From assembly GCF_024806835.1 (NCBI RefSeq), contig NZ_JANTYU010000001.1, positions 1,302,001 through 1,366,000 of the forward strand: DNA of 64,000 nucleotides, read 5' to 3'. Both the position numbers and the translations under genes were made by a program. The DNA is from Xanthomonas sp. 3793. Its GTDB lineage: Bacteria; Pseudomonadota; Gammaproteobacteria; Xanthomonadales; Xanthomonadaceae. This document shows positions 9,779 through 19,558 of the stretch, piece after piece; position 1 is the first letter of the stretch, and each line of letters opens with the position of its first letter. The notes beneath the pieces were generated by a model. That model saw only the letters and a program-made list of their open reading frames with translations, was not told the DNA's origin and did no database searches.

Positions 9779-11575
9779 ATGTCTTCCCCCGCACACGAAC
9801 TGCTCAGCCGCGTCTTCGGTTACGACGACTTCCGCGGCCCGCAACAGGCCATCGTCGAACACGTTGCTGCCGGCAACGACGCCCTGGTCCTGATGCCCAC
9901 CGGCGGCGGCAAATCGCTGTGCTACCAGGTGCCAGCGCTGTTGCGCGATGGCATCGGCATCGTGGTTTCGCCGTTGATCGCATTGATGCAGGACCAGGTC
10001 GAGGCGCTGCGCCAGCTCGGCGTGCGTGCCGAATTCCTCAATTCCACCCTGGATGCCGAGAACGCGCAGCGCGTCGAACGCGCGCTGCTGTCGGGCGATC
10101 TGGATCTGCTCTACGTCGCGCCGGAACGGCTGCTGACCCAGCGCTTCCTGTCGTTGCTGGAACGCAGCCGCATCGCGCTGTTCGCCATCGACGAAGCGCA
10201 TTGCGTGTCGCAATGGGGCCACGACTTCCGCCCCGAATACCGCCAGCTCACCGTACTGCACGAGCGCTGGCCGCACATCCCGCGCATGGCCTTGACCGCC
10301 ACCGCCGACCCGCCCACCCAGCGCGAGATCGCCGAGCGCCTGGATCTGGTGGATGCACGCCACTTCGTCAGCTCCTTCGACCGCCCCAACATCCGCTACA
10401 CCGTGGTGCAGAAGGACAACGCGCGCAAACAGCTGCAGGAATTCCTCACCCGTTATCGCGGCTGTGCCGGCATCGTCTATGCGATGTCGCGGCGCAAGGT
10501 CGAAGAAACCGCCCAGCAGTTGTGCGCGCAAGGCTTCAACGCCCTTCCCTACCACGCCGGACTGCCGGCCGAGGTACGCGCGGAAAACCAGCGTCGCTTC
10601 CTGCGCGAGGACGGCATCATCATGGCCGCCACCATTGCGTTCGGCATGGGCATCGATAAGCCGGACGTGCGTTTTGTCGCGCATGTGGACCTGCCCAAAT
10701 CGCTGGAAGGCTACTACCAGGAAACCGGCCGCGCCGGCCGCGATGGCGACCCGGCCGAAGCCTGGCTCTGCTACGGCCTGGGCGATGTGGTGCTGCTCAA
10801 GCAGATGATCGAACAGGGCGAAGCGGCCGAGGAGCGCAAGCGGCTGGAGCGCGCCAAGCTCGATCACCTGCTCGGCTACTGCGAATCCATGCAATGCCGC
10901 CGCCAGGTGCTGCTGGCCGGCTTCGGCGAGACCTACCCCAAGCCCTGCGGCAATTGCGACAACTGCCTGACGCCTGCTGCCGCCTGGGACGCCACCGTGG
11001 CCTCGCAGAAGGCACTCAGTTGCGTGTACCGCAGTGGGCAACGCTTCGGCGTGGGGCATCTGATCGACATCCTGCGCGGCAGCGAGAACGAGCGCATCAA
11101 GCAGCTCGGTCACGATCAGCTGAGCACCTATGGCATCGGCCGTGACCTGGACGAACGCACCTGGCGCAGCGTGTTCCGGCAACTGGTTGCGGCCAGCCTG
11201 CTGGAGGTCGACAGCGAAGGCCATGGTGGCCTGCGCCTGACCGACGCCAGCCGCCAGGTGCTCAAGGGCGAGCGCCAGGTGATGATGCGGCGCGAGAACC
11301 CGGCTGCCGGGCGCGAGCGTAGCGCGCAACGCACCGGCCTGCCGGTGCAGCCGCAGGACCTGGTGCTGTTCAACGCCCTGCGCGGCCTGCGCGCGGAGCT
11401 GGCCAAGGAGCAGAACGTGCCGGCCTTTGTGATCTTCCACGACAGCACGCTGCGCAATATCGCCGAACAGCGGCCCACCAGCATCGACGCACTCTCGCGT
11501 GTCGGCGGTATCGGCGGCGGCAAACTGGCCCGCTATGGTGCGCAGCTGATCGACATCGTGCGCGAGCAGGGCTGA
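9779..11575 (+). CDS. recQ: ATP-dependent DNA helicase RecQ
   Basis: 3'-5' DNA helicase of the RecFOR recombination pathway, 598 residues, normal for RecQ. The order is: RecQ motif 0 (FRGPQQ, about 18-23), Walker A PTGGGKS at 40-46, DEAH at 138-141 followed by the aromatic-rich loop [10 protein letters not shown], motif [12 protein letters not shown], a zinc-binding cluster (CESMQCRR, then CGNCDNC), the winged-helix RQC domain, and a C-terminal HRDC domain ending [15 protein letters not shown]. All key residues are present. It appears monocistronic, 135 bases before an unrelated secreted-protein gene. Confidence 0.96.
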   Translation: MSSPAHELLSRVFGYDDFRGPQQAIVEHVAAGNDALVLMPTGGGKSLCYQVPALLRDGIGIVVSPLIALMQDQVEALRQLGVRAEFLNSTLDAENAQRVERALLSGDLDLLYVAPERLLTQRFLSLLERSRIALFAIDEAHCVSQWGHDFRPEYRQLTVLHERWPHIPRMALTATADPPTQREIAERLDLVDARHFVSSFDRPNIRYTVVQKDNARKQLQEFLTRYRGCAGIVYAMSRRKVEETAQQLCAQGFNALPYHAGLPAEVRAENQRRFLREDGIIMAATIAFGMGIDKPDVRFVAHVDLPKSLEGYYQETGRAGRDGDPAEAWLCYGLGDVVLLKQMIEQGEAAEERKRLERAKLDHLLGYCESMQCRRQVLLAGFGETYPKPCGNCDNCLTPAAAWDATVASQKALSCVYRSGQRFGVGHLIDILRGSENERIKQLGHDQLSTYGIGRDLDERTWRSVFRQLVAASLLEVDSEGHGGLRLTDASRQVLKGERQVMMRRENPAAGRERSAQRTGLPVQPQDLVLFNALRGLRAELAKEQNVPAFVIFHDSTLRNIAEQRPTSIDALSRVGGIGGGKLARYGAQLIDIVREQG

Positions 11576-11710
11576 TGCAACAGCGTGTGTCAGCGCCATG
11601 CCAGCGTCGACGCAACATCGGTTGGAATCGACAGCGCGCATTCAATCAGCCGTTGCTAGTTTCACAGGGCGAGCTGGCACGCGCTGCCAGTCCCTCTTAG
11701 AGTCGAACCG

Positions 11711-12193
11711 ATGAAACGCAGCCTGCTTCTCCTGGCCACTCTATTTACCGTCGGTGGCGCGCTCGCCCAGACCGGCGATGTTAGCGCTGAGCCGGCCAGC
11801 GCGCGCTCGCTGGACCTGAGCGTCCCGCAAGCGCCGCTCCAGTACCGCTCCGATCCGGAATACAGCACCGACCCGCCGGGCACGTTTTACGGCGACAAGA
11901 GCGGCCCCCGCCCGGCCCTCGCACGGCCAAGCGCTGCCTTGATCGCGGCAGAACGTGCCGAGCAATGTCAGGGCAAGCTGCATGGCGCGGTCGAGACCGG
12001 CATGGGCTATTCCAACCGTGGCGGCAACAGCAACTGGCAGGCGGTCAATTTGAACTCCTGCAAGACCTATTACGACGACGACGGAAAAGCGCATCAGATC
12101 GGCGTCAGCATCAGCGTCGGCCGCGGCGAAGGCCCGGTCTTCGGCCCACGCTACGCACCCGGCGGCTATGGCCCGGGCCCGTTCGGCTGGTAA
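11711..12193 (+). CDS. small exported protein of unknown function
   Basis: 160 residues beginning with a clear Sec signal peptide (MKRSLLLLATLFTVGGALAQ), cleaved after ALA or AQ. The mature part starts with a Pro/Ser-rich segment, then AERAEQCQGKLHGAVETGMG and a region with two cysteines that may form a disulphide, and ends in a Gly/Pro-rich tail (GPRYAPGGYGPGPFGW). I do not recognise a family. It is probably periplasmic or secreted. It sits between recQ and a receiver-domain gene without an obvious operon link. Confidence 0.7.
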   Translation: MKRSLLLLATLFTVGGALAQTGDVSAEPASARSLDLSVPQAPLQYRSDPEYSTDPPGTFYGDKSGPRPALARPSAALIAAERAEQCQGKLHGAVETGMGYSNRGGNSNWQAVNLNSCKTYYDDDGKAHQIGVSISVGRGEGPVFGPRYAPGGYGPGPFGW

Positions 12194-12271
12194 CCATACG
12201 GCTGCGTCTGCGTTGACGGTGGGTTCACTGCCGCATCGCTGAGAATGTGGTCTGCCTTACGAGACGCGCTC

Positions 12272-12676
12272 ATGTCACAGAACAAGGAACGGCCAGTTGT
12301 ATTCGTCGTCGAAGACGGCGACGGCACCCGACAACTCAGCTGCCTTGTCCTGGAAAGTTACGGCTTTACCTGCCGCAGCGCAGGGTCTGTCGAAGAAGCG
12401 CTCGCCCTGATCGAAAGCGACCCGCGTGTCGATGTGCTGTTTTCCGATATCCATTTCCCCGGCGGCCTGACCGGCGTGGATCTTGCGTTGAAGACCGCGC
12501 ATGCACCGTACAACCTGCCGGTGCTGCTCACCTCCGGCCTGGCGGTGGAGTACGTGGAAGAGATCCTGCCCGACGGGGTGGCTTTCCTGGAAAAGCCCTA
12601 CACCCCGGAGCAACTGCTCACCGCCATCCGCAGCGTGATGGCAAAGCGCCGCGTGCTCGCCACACCCGGCGTATGA
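12272..12676 (+). CDS. stand-alone response regulator receiver protein (CheY-like)
   Basis: 134 residues consisting only of a REC domain. Visible features are the acidic pair Glu14/Asp15 in FVVEDGDG, the phospho-acceptor Asp59 in LFSDIHFPGG, a Ser88 switch residue in LLTSGL and the conserved Lys108 in FLEKPY. There is no output domain, so it acts through protein contacts, as CheY or a phosphorelay intermediate does. The ATG at 12272 begins MSQNKERPVV; an in-frame ATG at 12245 would add nine residues with no better ribosome binding site. No histidine kinase is adjacent, so the partner is unknown. Confidence 0.85.
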   Translation: MSQNKERPVVFVVEDGDGTRQLSCLVLESYGFTCRSAGSVEEALALIESDPRVDVLFSDIHFPGGLTGVDLALKTAHAPYNLPVLLTSGLAVEYVEEILPDGVAFLEKPYTPEQLLTAIRSVMAKRRVLATPGV

Positions 12677-13917
12677 CGCACACGGCCGCAACTGGAGGGC
12701 GGCCAACACTCCCGATATGAAATGGCGGCCGGCGCGCGATTCGGTGGCAACGGGGATTGATCGCGGCACCGCTCTCCCGAGGCTGCGGCGCACTGTCCAC
12801 TTGGTGGCCGCAAGGCGCTATCGTGGCGACAAGCGGCGGCCCGCATCACGAGGCGGTGACAACGCTCCTGGCGGCCGATGTACCGCTGCTGCACCTGTCA
12901 GCGTTGCGACTTCGCCGGCCGCCGCTGCGGCCTCGCCGACGCCTGCAAGCATGGCGATGTCCAGCGAACCATCCAGGGCACGCGCCCAAAGCGTTAGCAG
13001 CGGCCTGAACTGCAGCCAGTTGCAGCCAGCTGGCCCCATCCGTTTCGCGGCGACCTGCCAGAGAGGCGGCGCGGTACAAATCGACTGTGCCCGCTTCCAC
13101 TGCACTTCCAGCCCTCGCTGCCCCCGTGGCTGCGCGCAGCTCAAGCCGGCACGGCTGTCGGGAACGTCCTGACAGCGTGTCGGCGTGCCCCCGATTTACG
13201 TGACGCAAGTCTCACTTAAACTGCAGCCACCGGACGCGAGGCCAGTTGGGCCGCTCAACTCGCGGGGCGCTGAGCACGCCCCTGCCGGAACACTGGTGGT
13301 ACCGAACTGCGTAGCGCACTGCATTGGGCGCCAGGCGATAGGCGCGTAGACCGCTGCAAAGCGATCGCCGCCCCGGTTGGGTTGCTTGATCGCATGCACG
13401 TGTTCCTGCGTGCAAGCGCAGTTGCGCTTGTCGATCGAGACCCGCACGTCGATCGGATGCGGCGAGATACGCCTGGCAATGCGAGCGACATCACTGTGGC
13501 AGGCGACGCACGTGGCGGCCGTCACTGGTCGGCTCGCCGATCCAATCGATCTCGCCTACCGGAGGCTCTCATCGATCCGCGCGGTGGCCCAATGCATGAC
13601 CTGCTCGCGCTTACGTCGCGCTGTTGACTGTCACCGCTCGCAACACCGCAGCAGTTTCCACACATCGCTGCGCAGTTTTGTGACCTCACACAGCGCTGAC
13701 TGCATCCGTCGCATCGGTTGTATTCGCATCAAATGGCCCGGCGCGCGCAGCTCCCACTGCATCGATGCGTCAAAACCGAGCGACAGCGCTGCTGGCCTTC
13801 CATCAAGGCAAAAGCGCATCTGCGCGCAATGCAGCGCATTTCACGCGATCAAGCAGGCCGCTCGCTAGGCTAACGTCAGTGCAGCGCTTCGCTGCAGATG
13901 ACTTTCGGGAGATTTTC
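12677..13917. other. 1.24-kb stretch without a recognisable gene
   Basis: No frame on either strand shows a signal peptide, family motif or credible ribosome binding site. Open frames are short and Arg/Cys/Ser-rich. One minus-strand frame near 13196-13525 contains a CVACH motif but nothing else typical of a cytochrome. The stretch is long for this compact genome and may be the residue of a deleted or decayed gene. Confidence 0.5.
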
Positions 13918-14028
13918 ATGGGCGACAACTCGTTTCTAACACCGGCATTCGCCATCTTGGTCATCGGGATCATCGCCGTGGTGTTCTGGCTGGTGACCCG
14001 CGCCAAGAAAAAGCGCAACAAGAAGTAA
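13918..14028 (+). CDS. 36-residue single-pass membrane peptide
   Basis: A short gene with a good Shine-Dalgarno sequence (GGGAG about eight bases before the ATG). The peptide has a polar N-terminus (MGDNSFLTP), one hydrophobic helix (AFAILVIGIIAVVFWLV) and a strongly basic tail (TRAKKKRNKK), ending in TAA. The basic tail predicts an N-out, C-in inner-membrane orientation. The composition is unlike a shadow frame. Function is unknown; similar peptides act as small regulators of membrane enzymes or as stress peptides, but nothing here points to a partner. Confidence 0.6.
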   Translation: MGDNSFLTPAFAILVIGIIAVVFWLVTRAKKKRNKK

Positions 14029-14287
14029 GCGAGCCGGGCGGCAGCCGCAAGCAAGGACACGCTGCACGCGATTGCGTGCGATGCGGCTCGTCAGGTATCG
14101 GTCGACCTGCGTCGGCCGCTACTTGAAAAGCTTCAGGATTCCACCTTGCGGCATCGCCAAGCATCGGCACAAGCATGCTGGCGCTGACAGAAGCACATGC
14201 ACTCCACGCGCACGACCTGACCGACATGGACGATGCACTCGCGTCCGCTGCCTGCACAAGCTGCACCCACACCTAGCAAGATGCGCC

Positions 14288-14998
14288 TCAGAAACGCTCA
14301 CCCACCGGCAGATAGCGCCACTGGCCGATCGCCAGCTTGCCCAGCGACACGCGGCCCACGCGTAGCCGACGGATGCTGACCACGTCCAGTCCCACCTCAC
14401 CGCACATAGAGCGCAGTTGGCCTGGCTGCACGTGCTTGATCGCAAAGCGCAGCCGTTCTTCGTTCTGCCAGCTCACCTTGCACGGCGGCAGGCTGCGCTG
14501 CTGATACACCAGACCATGCGCCAGCCGCGCCATGCCATAGGGGCGCAGCTCGCCGCGCACTTCCACCAGATATTCCTGCTCGATCGAGCCTGCATCGACC
14601 GTCAGCCTACGCAGTACCCGCCCGTCCTGGCTCAACACCAGCAGGCCGCTGGCATCGTCTTCCAGCGGCAGCGGCGCATTGAGGCGCAGAAAATGCCGTT
14701 TGAGCACGCGCACCTCGGCGTTGTCCAGTTCGCTCCGGCTTGCCGGGTTGGCCAGTGCCATCGCAGCGTCGGCAGTCATTCCTGCCGGCTTGTGCAACAG
14801 CAAGGTGGCGGGCTCGGCGGGTTCCAGCACCGCATCCGGCGCAAGCGCCACCTGCGCGGCGGTTGCCAGGGCCTGCGGCTCTTCGACCACCACCCCATCC
14901 ACGCTGACCCAGCCGCCCTCGATGTACTGCTGCGCCTCGCCACGCGAGCAGCCGAACTGCGCGGCAACGCATTTATCGAGACGGATGGGATCGGACAT
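14288..14998 (-). CDS. RsuA/RluF-type rRNA pseudouridine synthase
   Basis: 236 residues. An S4 RNA-binding domain at the N-terminus (RLDKCVAAQFGCSRGEAQQYI, written here in part) is followed by the pseudouridine synthase fold: LLLHKPAGMT near residue 85, and the catalytic loop PLEDDASGLLVLSQDG, in which the second Asp corresponds to the catalytic aspartate of the RsuA family. The C-terminus has the characteristic RSMCGEVGLDVVSIRRLRVGR run. It should isomerise a uridine in rRNA; whether the target is in 16S or 23S cannot be told, though the S4 plus short C-terminus resembles RluF/YmfC. It is convergent with the upstream small-peptide gene. Confidence 0.85.
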   Translation of the reverse strand: MSDPIRLDKCVAAQFGCSRGEAQQYIEGGWVSVDGVVVEEPQALATAAQVALAPDAVLEPAEPATLLLHKPAGMTADAAMALANPASRSELDNAEVRVLKRHFLRLNAPLPLEDDASGLLVLSQDGRVLRRLTVDAGSIEQEYLVEVRGELRPYGMARLAHGLVYQQRSLPPCKVSWQNEERLRFAIKHVQPGQLRSMCGEVGLDVVSIRRLRVGRVSLGKLAIGQWRYLPVGERF

Positions 14999-15214
14999 CA
15001 GGCAAGCTCAGCATCAGGGCACGGCAGTGTACGTGCTGGCCCACCGAATGCGAGAGGCAGCGGCCTCTTCGGGCACGTACTGCACCGCCGGGCCACACCA
15101 CCAGAGCGCAGTACGCTACGGCCAGGCCTTGCACCACCGCAACGGCCCCGTCGACCGCTGCTTCTGCCCTGCACCACAACGTGGGAAACTCGGCGCTCAC
15201 ACAGGAGCTCGCAG

Positions 15215-15421
15215 ATGTTCATCAAGTTCGGCACCACCCGAGTCCGCCTCACCCACATCTCGGTCATCAGCGATCCATTCAACGCAGGCGAAAGCTTCGG
15301 CTCGTACTGCCACTCCGTACGGGTCGGCCTGATTTCCGGCGAAGAAGTCTTTGCGCGTTTCAACAGCGAGTCCGACGCACAACAGCTGCATGCCAAGGTG
15401 CTGGCTGCGCTGGAGGGCTGA
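15215..15421 (+). CDS. 68-residue conserved-looking hypothetical protein
   Basis: Starts at an ATG preceded by a good AGGAG, and reads MFIKFGTTRVRLTHISVISD... with a mixed beta-rich pattern and a C-terminal helix (SDAQQLHAKVLAALEG). There is no signal peptide or membrane segment. The composition is balanced (few Arg/Cys), unlike the shadow frames around it, so I consider it a real cytoplasmic protein. I do not recognise a family. The frame is open far upstream, but that part is antisense to the pseudouridine synthase. Confidence 0.6.
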   Translation: MFIKFGTTRVRLTHISVISDPFNAGESFGSYCHSVRVGLISGEEVFARFNSESDAQQLHAKVLAALEG

Positions 15422-16049
15422 TACCCGTCCGCAACGCAGCGCGCTCGCCCGGCTGCCGAGGTTTGCCTTGTCACCAGATGCAGTGCGCGCTGCCGACACT
15501 GCTCCCAGCTCGCGCACATCGCGCGGCACCGCGGGGCACTGTCGCCCTGCTTGCACGTCGACCTCGGCGTTTGCTGAGGATCCAGCGTCTGCGCAAGGCG
15601 AATTTCAGGTGGTGGGCGAACGCAAACCGAAGCGCGCACCAGCGCTTCACGTGCCGCATGACAAGCGCTCTGCAAATGACACGCATCGATCCAGCCAGAG
15701 CTTACAAGCACGGCTAACAAATGGCGCATGTGATCGGTCGTCGATGCGGAATCCTGCACACACGATGCGATGACATGCGTATTGCGCCGGTCGTTTCCAG
15801 CATCGGCAACATCTGTTTAACGTGCACGCAAAAGCGGCGTTAGCTGCGCTCCCTGGCTCTCGGCAGATCACGATGTCAGGCGCCGATGGACAGCTGTCGG
15901 GGAATCTCTTCCGCGCAATGAATCGGCTGTAACTAGTACAGAACGGAAGGCTTTAGCACGTCGGTATCCAGCCGCTAGCTGGGCAAGACGCTTGAGTGGA
16001 CGCACCCCGCATCCACCGGGCCCTTCAGCTGCACTAACTGGATGCGGTT
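15422..16049. other. intergenic region before the chemoreceptor gene
   Basis: About 630 bases without a supported gene. The last 150 bases are relatively AT-rich and probably carry the promoter of the chemoreceptor. I looked for a clear flagellar-type or sigma-54 promoter and did not find one that I would defend. Confidence 0.45.
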
Positions 16050-18218
16050 ATGAACGATTACTTGCAACGCCTCAATGTCGGCCGCCGCCTGGGCATGGCC
16101 TTCGGCATCTTGATCCTTTTGTCGGGCCTGCTTGTTGCAACCGGCCTGGTCACCATGTCCAACGCCCGTTTCGAGCTGGATACCATCGTCAACAGCAACA
16201 TGGAGAGGATCCAGCTGTCCTCGGAAATGCTCGACGCCAACACCAATGTGGCGATCGGTCTGCGCGATATCGTCATGGTCGCTGGCGAAGCAGCCAACCG
16301 TCGTGCAATGGACATGATCGACAAGAACCGCACACGCTACAAGCAGGCACACGACGCCTTGGCCGCACTGCCCAGCAGCGCGCCCGAAAAACAGGCGCTC
16401 GACCTGGTGCAGGAAAAGCGCGACATCTCGGTCAAGCTCAATAACCAGATTCTCCAATACGGCCTCCGCGATCAGAACCAGGAAGCACAGGCGCTGTTGC
16501 AAGGCGACGCCGCAAGGGCCATGGATGCCCAGCAGACGGCGATCCGCGAGAACGCTGCACTGGAACGCCGCCTCAGCAAGGATGCCTATGCGGCCGCGGT
16601 TGCATCGATGCATCGAGGGAAGATCACCCTGGCCACCGGCGGCATTGCCGCACTGGTCATCAGCGGCCTGCTCGCGTGGCTGATCACACGCAGCCTGACC
16701 CAGCCGCTCAGCCAGGCCACACGCACTGCAGAAGCGATCGCGGCCGGCAATCTGCACAACGATGTGCACACCAACGCCAACGATGAAACCGGCCGTCTGC
16801 TCAAGGCCATGGACAAGATGCAGCTGCAACTGCGCAACCTGATCGCTGCGCAAACCGACATGGCCAGGCATCACGACAACGGCCAGATCAGCTTCCGCAT
16901 CGATGCGGCGGCATTCCCGGGCGACTATGGGCGCATGGCCAACGACACCAACCTGCTGGTTGCCTCGCACGTGGCAGTGCAGACCGATCTGGCACGCATC
17001 ATGGGCCGCTATGCGGTGGGCGAACTCTCCGAAGACATGCAGCCGCTGCCCGGCGAAAAGGCCGTTTTCAGCGACACCATGTCGCAGGTCAAGCTCAACC
17101 TGTCGGCGATGAATCACCAGATCAAGCATCTCGCCCAGGCCGCTGCCAATGGCGACTTCAGCGCGCGCGGCGATGCCGAGCGCTTCCAGTTCGACTTCCG
17201 CATCATGGTCGAAAGCCTCAACCACCTGATGTCCACGGCCGACGGCAACCTGCAGTCGTTGTCGTCGCTGCTGCAGTCCATCGCCGCGGGGGATCTGACT
17301 GCACGCATGAGCGGCGACTTCCGCGGCGTCTTCGCGCAGATGCGCGACGATGCCAATGCCACCGCCAGTCAGTTGGCGCAGATCGTCGGCAACATCCAGC
17401 AATCGGCAGTATCGATCAATGCCGCTGCCAGCGAGATCGCGGCCGGCAACCAGGACCTGTCGCAACGTACCGAACAACAGGCGGCCAATCTCGAAGAGAC
17501 CGCAGCGTCGATGGAAGAACTCACATCCACCGTCAGGCAGAACGCCGAGGGTGCGCGCCAGGCCAATCAGCTGGCGATCGGTGCCGCGCGCGTTGCCTCG
17601 CAAGGTGGCGACGTCGTGGGCAAGGTCGTCGAGACCATGAGCGGTATCGAAGCCTCATCCAGGAAGATCGCCGACATCATCAGCGTCATCGATGGCATCG
17701 CGTTCCAGACCAACATCCTCGCGTTGAACGCTGCGGTGGAAGCTGCACGTGCAGGCGAACAGGGCCGTGGCTTTGCCGTGGTCGCCTCCGAAGTGCGCAC
17801 GCTCGCGCAGCGCTCCTCCGGTGCGGCCAAGCAGATCAAGGACCTCATCGACGACTCGGTGCAGCGGGTAGCCGACGGCTCGGCGTTGGTGCGCAGTGCC
17901 GGCAAGACCATGGACGAGGTGGTTGCGAGCGTGCAACGCGTCACCGACATCATGGGCGAGATCTCCGCGGCATCGCAGGAGCAATCGGCCGGCATCGAGC
18001 AGGTCAACCAGACCATCACCCATATGGACGAGGCCACGCAGCAAAATGCAGCGCTGGTGGAAGAGGCAACGGCAGCCGCACGTTCGATGGAGGAACAGGC
18101 AGTGCAACTCACCGACGCGGTGGCGATCTTCAAGATCGATGCACGACAGGCAAGGCAGGCCGACCACCGAGCGGCGGCACCGGTCGCTCATCTGCTGAAC
18201 AAGGTCCGCAGCGCCTGA
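16050..18218 (+). CDS. methyl-accepting chemotaxis protein with poly-HAMP region
   Basis: Inner-membrane chemoreceptor of 722 residues. TM1 spans about 14-34, a helical periplasmic sensor (four-helix-bundle type, about 150 residues) follows, and TM2 is near 191-211. A canonical HAMP domain comes next (about 212-265, [10 protein letters not shown]...DETGRL), then four further HAMP-like units near 268-305, 317-354, 360-397 and 407-444, each with a short Gly-Asp/Glu turn such as AAGDLTAR. The cytoplasmic hairpin carries the signature tip around 554-587 ([36 protein letters not shown]). There is no C-terminal NWETF-like pentapeptide for CheR tethering. It is a single gene closed by a strong terminator. 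The ligand is unknown. Confidence 0.93.
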   Translation: MNDYLQRLNVGRRLGMAFGILILLSGLLVATGLVTMSNARFELDTIVNSNMERIQLSSEMLDANTNVAIGLRDIVMVAGEAANRRAMDMIDKNRTRYKQAHDALAALPSSAPEKQALDLVQEKRDISVKLNNQILQYGLRDQNQEAQALLQGDAARAMDAQQTAIRENAALERRLSKDAYAAAVASMHRGKITLATGGIAALVISGLLAWLITRSLTQPLSQATRTAEAIAAGNLHNDVHTNANDETGRLLKAMDKMQLQLRNLIAAQTDMARHHDNGQISFRIDAAAFPGDYGRMANDTNLLVASHVAVQTDLARIMGRYAVGELSEDMQPLPGEKAVFSDTMSQVKLNLSAMNHQIKHLAQAAANGDFSARGDAERFQFDFRIMVESLNHLMSTADGNLQSLSSLLQSIAAGDLTARMSGDFRGVFAQMRDDANATASQLAQIVGNIQQSAVSINAAASEIAAGNQDLSQRTEQQAANLEETAASMEELTSTVRQNAEGARQANQLAIGAARVASQGGDVVGKVVETMSGIEASSRKIADIISVIDGIAFQTNILALNAAVEAARAGEQGRGFAVVASEVRTLAQRSSGAAKQIKDLIDDSVQRVADGSALVRSAGKTMDEVVASVQRVTDIMGEISAASQEQSAGIEQVNQTITHMDEATQQNAALVEEATAAARSMEEQAVQLTDAVAIFKIDARQARQADHRAAAPVAHLLNKVRSA

Positions 18219-18313
18219 GCGAGCGGCAGGCACTGCGCCGTTGACCAGATCGTGGGTGCGGGCATGCTGATGCGACAGAGCAGATGTACCCGCAGCCATT
18301 GACACTTTGCACA

Positions 18314-18345
18314 CCAAGAAAGCGCCCTTGCGGGCGCTTTCTTGG
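18314..18345 (+). terminator. strong hairpin terminator after the chemoreceptor gene
   Basis: Perfect 14-base stem CCAAGAAAGCGCCC / GGGCGCTTTCTTGG with a TTGC loop, 95 bases after the stop codon. The T-rich 3' arm and A-rich 5' arm make it usable on both strands. Classic intrinsic terminator shape, although part of the T-run is inside the stem. Confidence 0.85.
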
Positions 18346-18662
18346 TCTAACCCGCATGCTCCACCGGCATCCGACGCACTCATCCCGGGCATCCGTCACG
18401 CGCGGTTAGTGCGCAGAAAAAACATTAGAAAACAAGTATTTGAACCACTAAAGAGTGCTTGCTTCCAGCGCCACGCCTGGTTACCCTGCGCCGGTCGAAA
18501 GAGAGCAGGCCGGATGGTAGCCCGGCCACCGTCTGCAGCGCAGGCGGCATCTTAGCCATCGGTACCCACGACATCCGCAGCCGGCGCCGCCGGCACTGCA
18601 GGTGTGTCCGTGGGCGCTTTCGTCACTGCGCGACACGCCTTCTCAATCAGGAAGGATCACCC

Positions 18663-19028
18663 GTGAACACCAGCAACGACAATCGCGCTCCGCAGCGTCC
18701 ACTCAACGGCGCGCATGCCCCGGTGCAGGCTTGCGCTTTCGCAACGGACGCAGGCGATGGCCGGCACGGCGATGCCTTCTCGCACTGGCGACAAGGCCAT
18801 CTCGACGCACGCGTGATCTGGCGGCGGCAGCTCATGCTCCAGGACGGCACGTCGGTGCTGTTGGCGGCTTGGCAGATACCGCATTCGCAGCGCTGGGAGT
18901 GGGAAGCCATCGACCCGCTGCAGGATCGCCACCTGTCCGGCGGCAGCTGCGCATCGTCGCTGGCGGCAATGCGCGCTGCCGATGCCTGGCCGGCACTGTG
19001 CCGTGTCGAGGTTGCAGTGCTCGCCTGA
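18663..19028 (+). CDS. hypothetical cytoplasmic protein
   Basis: 121 residues from a GTG start that follows AGGAAGGA at correct spacing. The first 35 residues are polar and probably disordered. The rest is a compact domain with several tryptophans (FSHWRQGHLDARVIWRRQL, AAWQIPHSQRWEWEAIDP) and an Ala-rich helix near the end. There is no signal peptide or membrane helix. I do not recognise the family. The frame continues upstream but loses coding character there, so the GTG is preferred. The 440-base gap before it holds the chemoreceptor terminator and an AT-rich patch near 18415-18470 that could be its promoter. Confidence 0.55.
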   Translation: MNTSNDNRAPQRPLNGAHAPVQACAFATDAGDGRHGDAFSHWRQGHLDARVIWRRQLMLQDGTSVLLAAWQIPHSQRWEWEAIDPLQDRHLSGGSCASSLAAMRAADAWPALCRVEVAVLA

Positions 19029-19105
19029 CAGCGCGCAGCGCACACCGCACGTCTGTCCCGACGCGGCGCCGTGACGGTGCGCACTGCGCAGTCCGCCCAC
19101 CGCAG

Positions 19106-19532
19106 CTAGCGCGTGTAGGGACCGGGGCGATAGCATTCCATCAGCGACTGCGGAGACAGCGGCGGCGTGAAGCCCTGGCGCGCATGAAGACCATGCGCAT
19201 CGCTGGTGGCCAGGCTTAAACGGCGCAGCCCCTGCAGATTGGGATGCACCGTGACCGCATCAATCACTACCTTGCCATCGCCCTTGCCCTGGTGCTCTGG
19301 CAACACGAACATATCGCCCAGGTAGGCAAAGGTTGCTTAGTCGCAAAACCACTCCCGCAAACGCGACCTGCTCACCCTTCAGAAACCTGCCCAGGCACAG
19401 CGCGTTGGCGATGGCGCGCTGTACCAGAGTAAGCGGGATGTCCCTGGCCCAGACGCTGCGCTGCGCCAGGGAGCGATGGATCAGCGCAACATCGAGTTCG
19501 GACTGATCGGTGGACACGCGCAGCGGCGACAT
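19106..19532 (-). pseudogene. GNAT-family N-acetyltransferase, disrupted
   Basis: The 5' part reads MSPLRVSTDQSELDVALIHR...VQRAIANALCLGRFLKGEQVAFAGVV, typical of small GNAT proteins. The 3' part, in a different frame, contains the acetyl-CoA binding segment MFVLPEHQGKGDGK and ATSDAHGLHARQGF. The two frames meet around 19335-19350. Removing one T from the TTTT run (plus-strand AAAA at 19345-19348) restores the frame, but then a TAA (19337-19339) interrupts a position that fits Tyr in the pattern DYATFAYLGD. Two independent lesions mean true decay rather than one sequencing error. It lies just downstream of argO on the same strand. Confidence 0.75.
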
Positions 19533-19558
19533 GGCAACAACTCCGGCACCAATGGGCC

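Noticed and set aside
9716-11641. A 641-codon open frame antisense to recQ
   Set aside because: It mirrors recQ codon structure and has no recognisable motif.
13196-13525. Minus-strand frame with a CVACH motif, as in c-type cytochromes
   Set aside because: A single CxxCH occurs by chance; there is no signal peptide, axial Met region or ribosome binding site.
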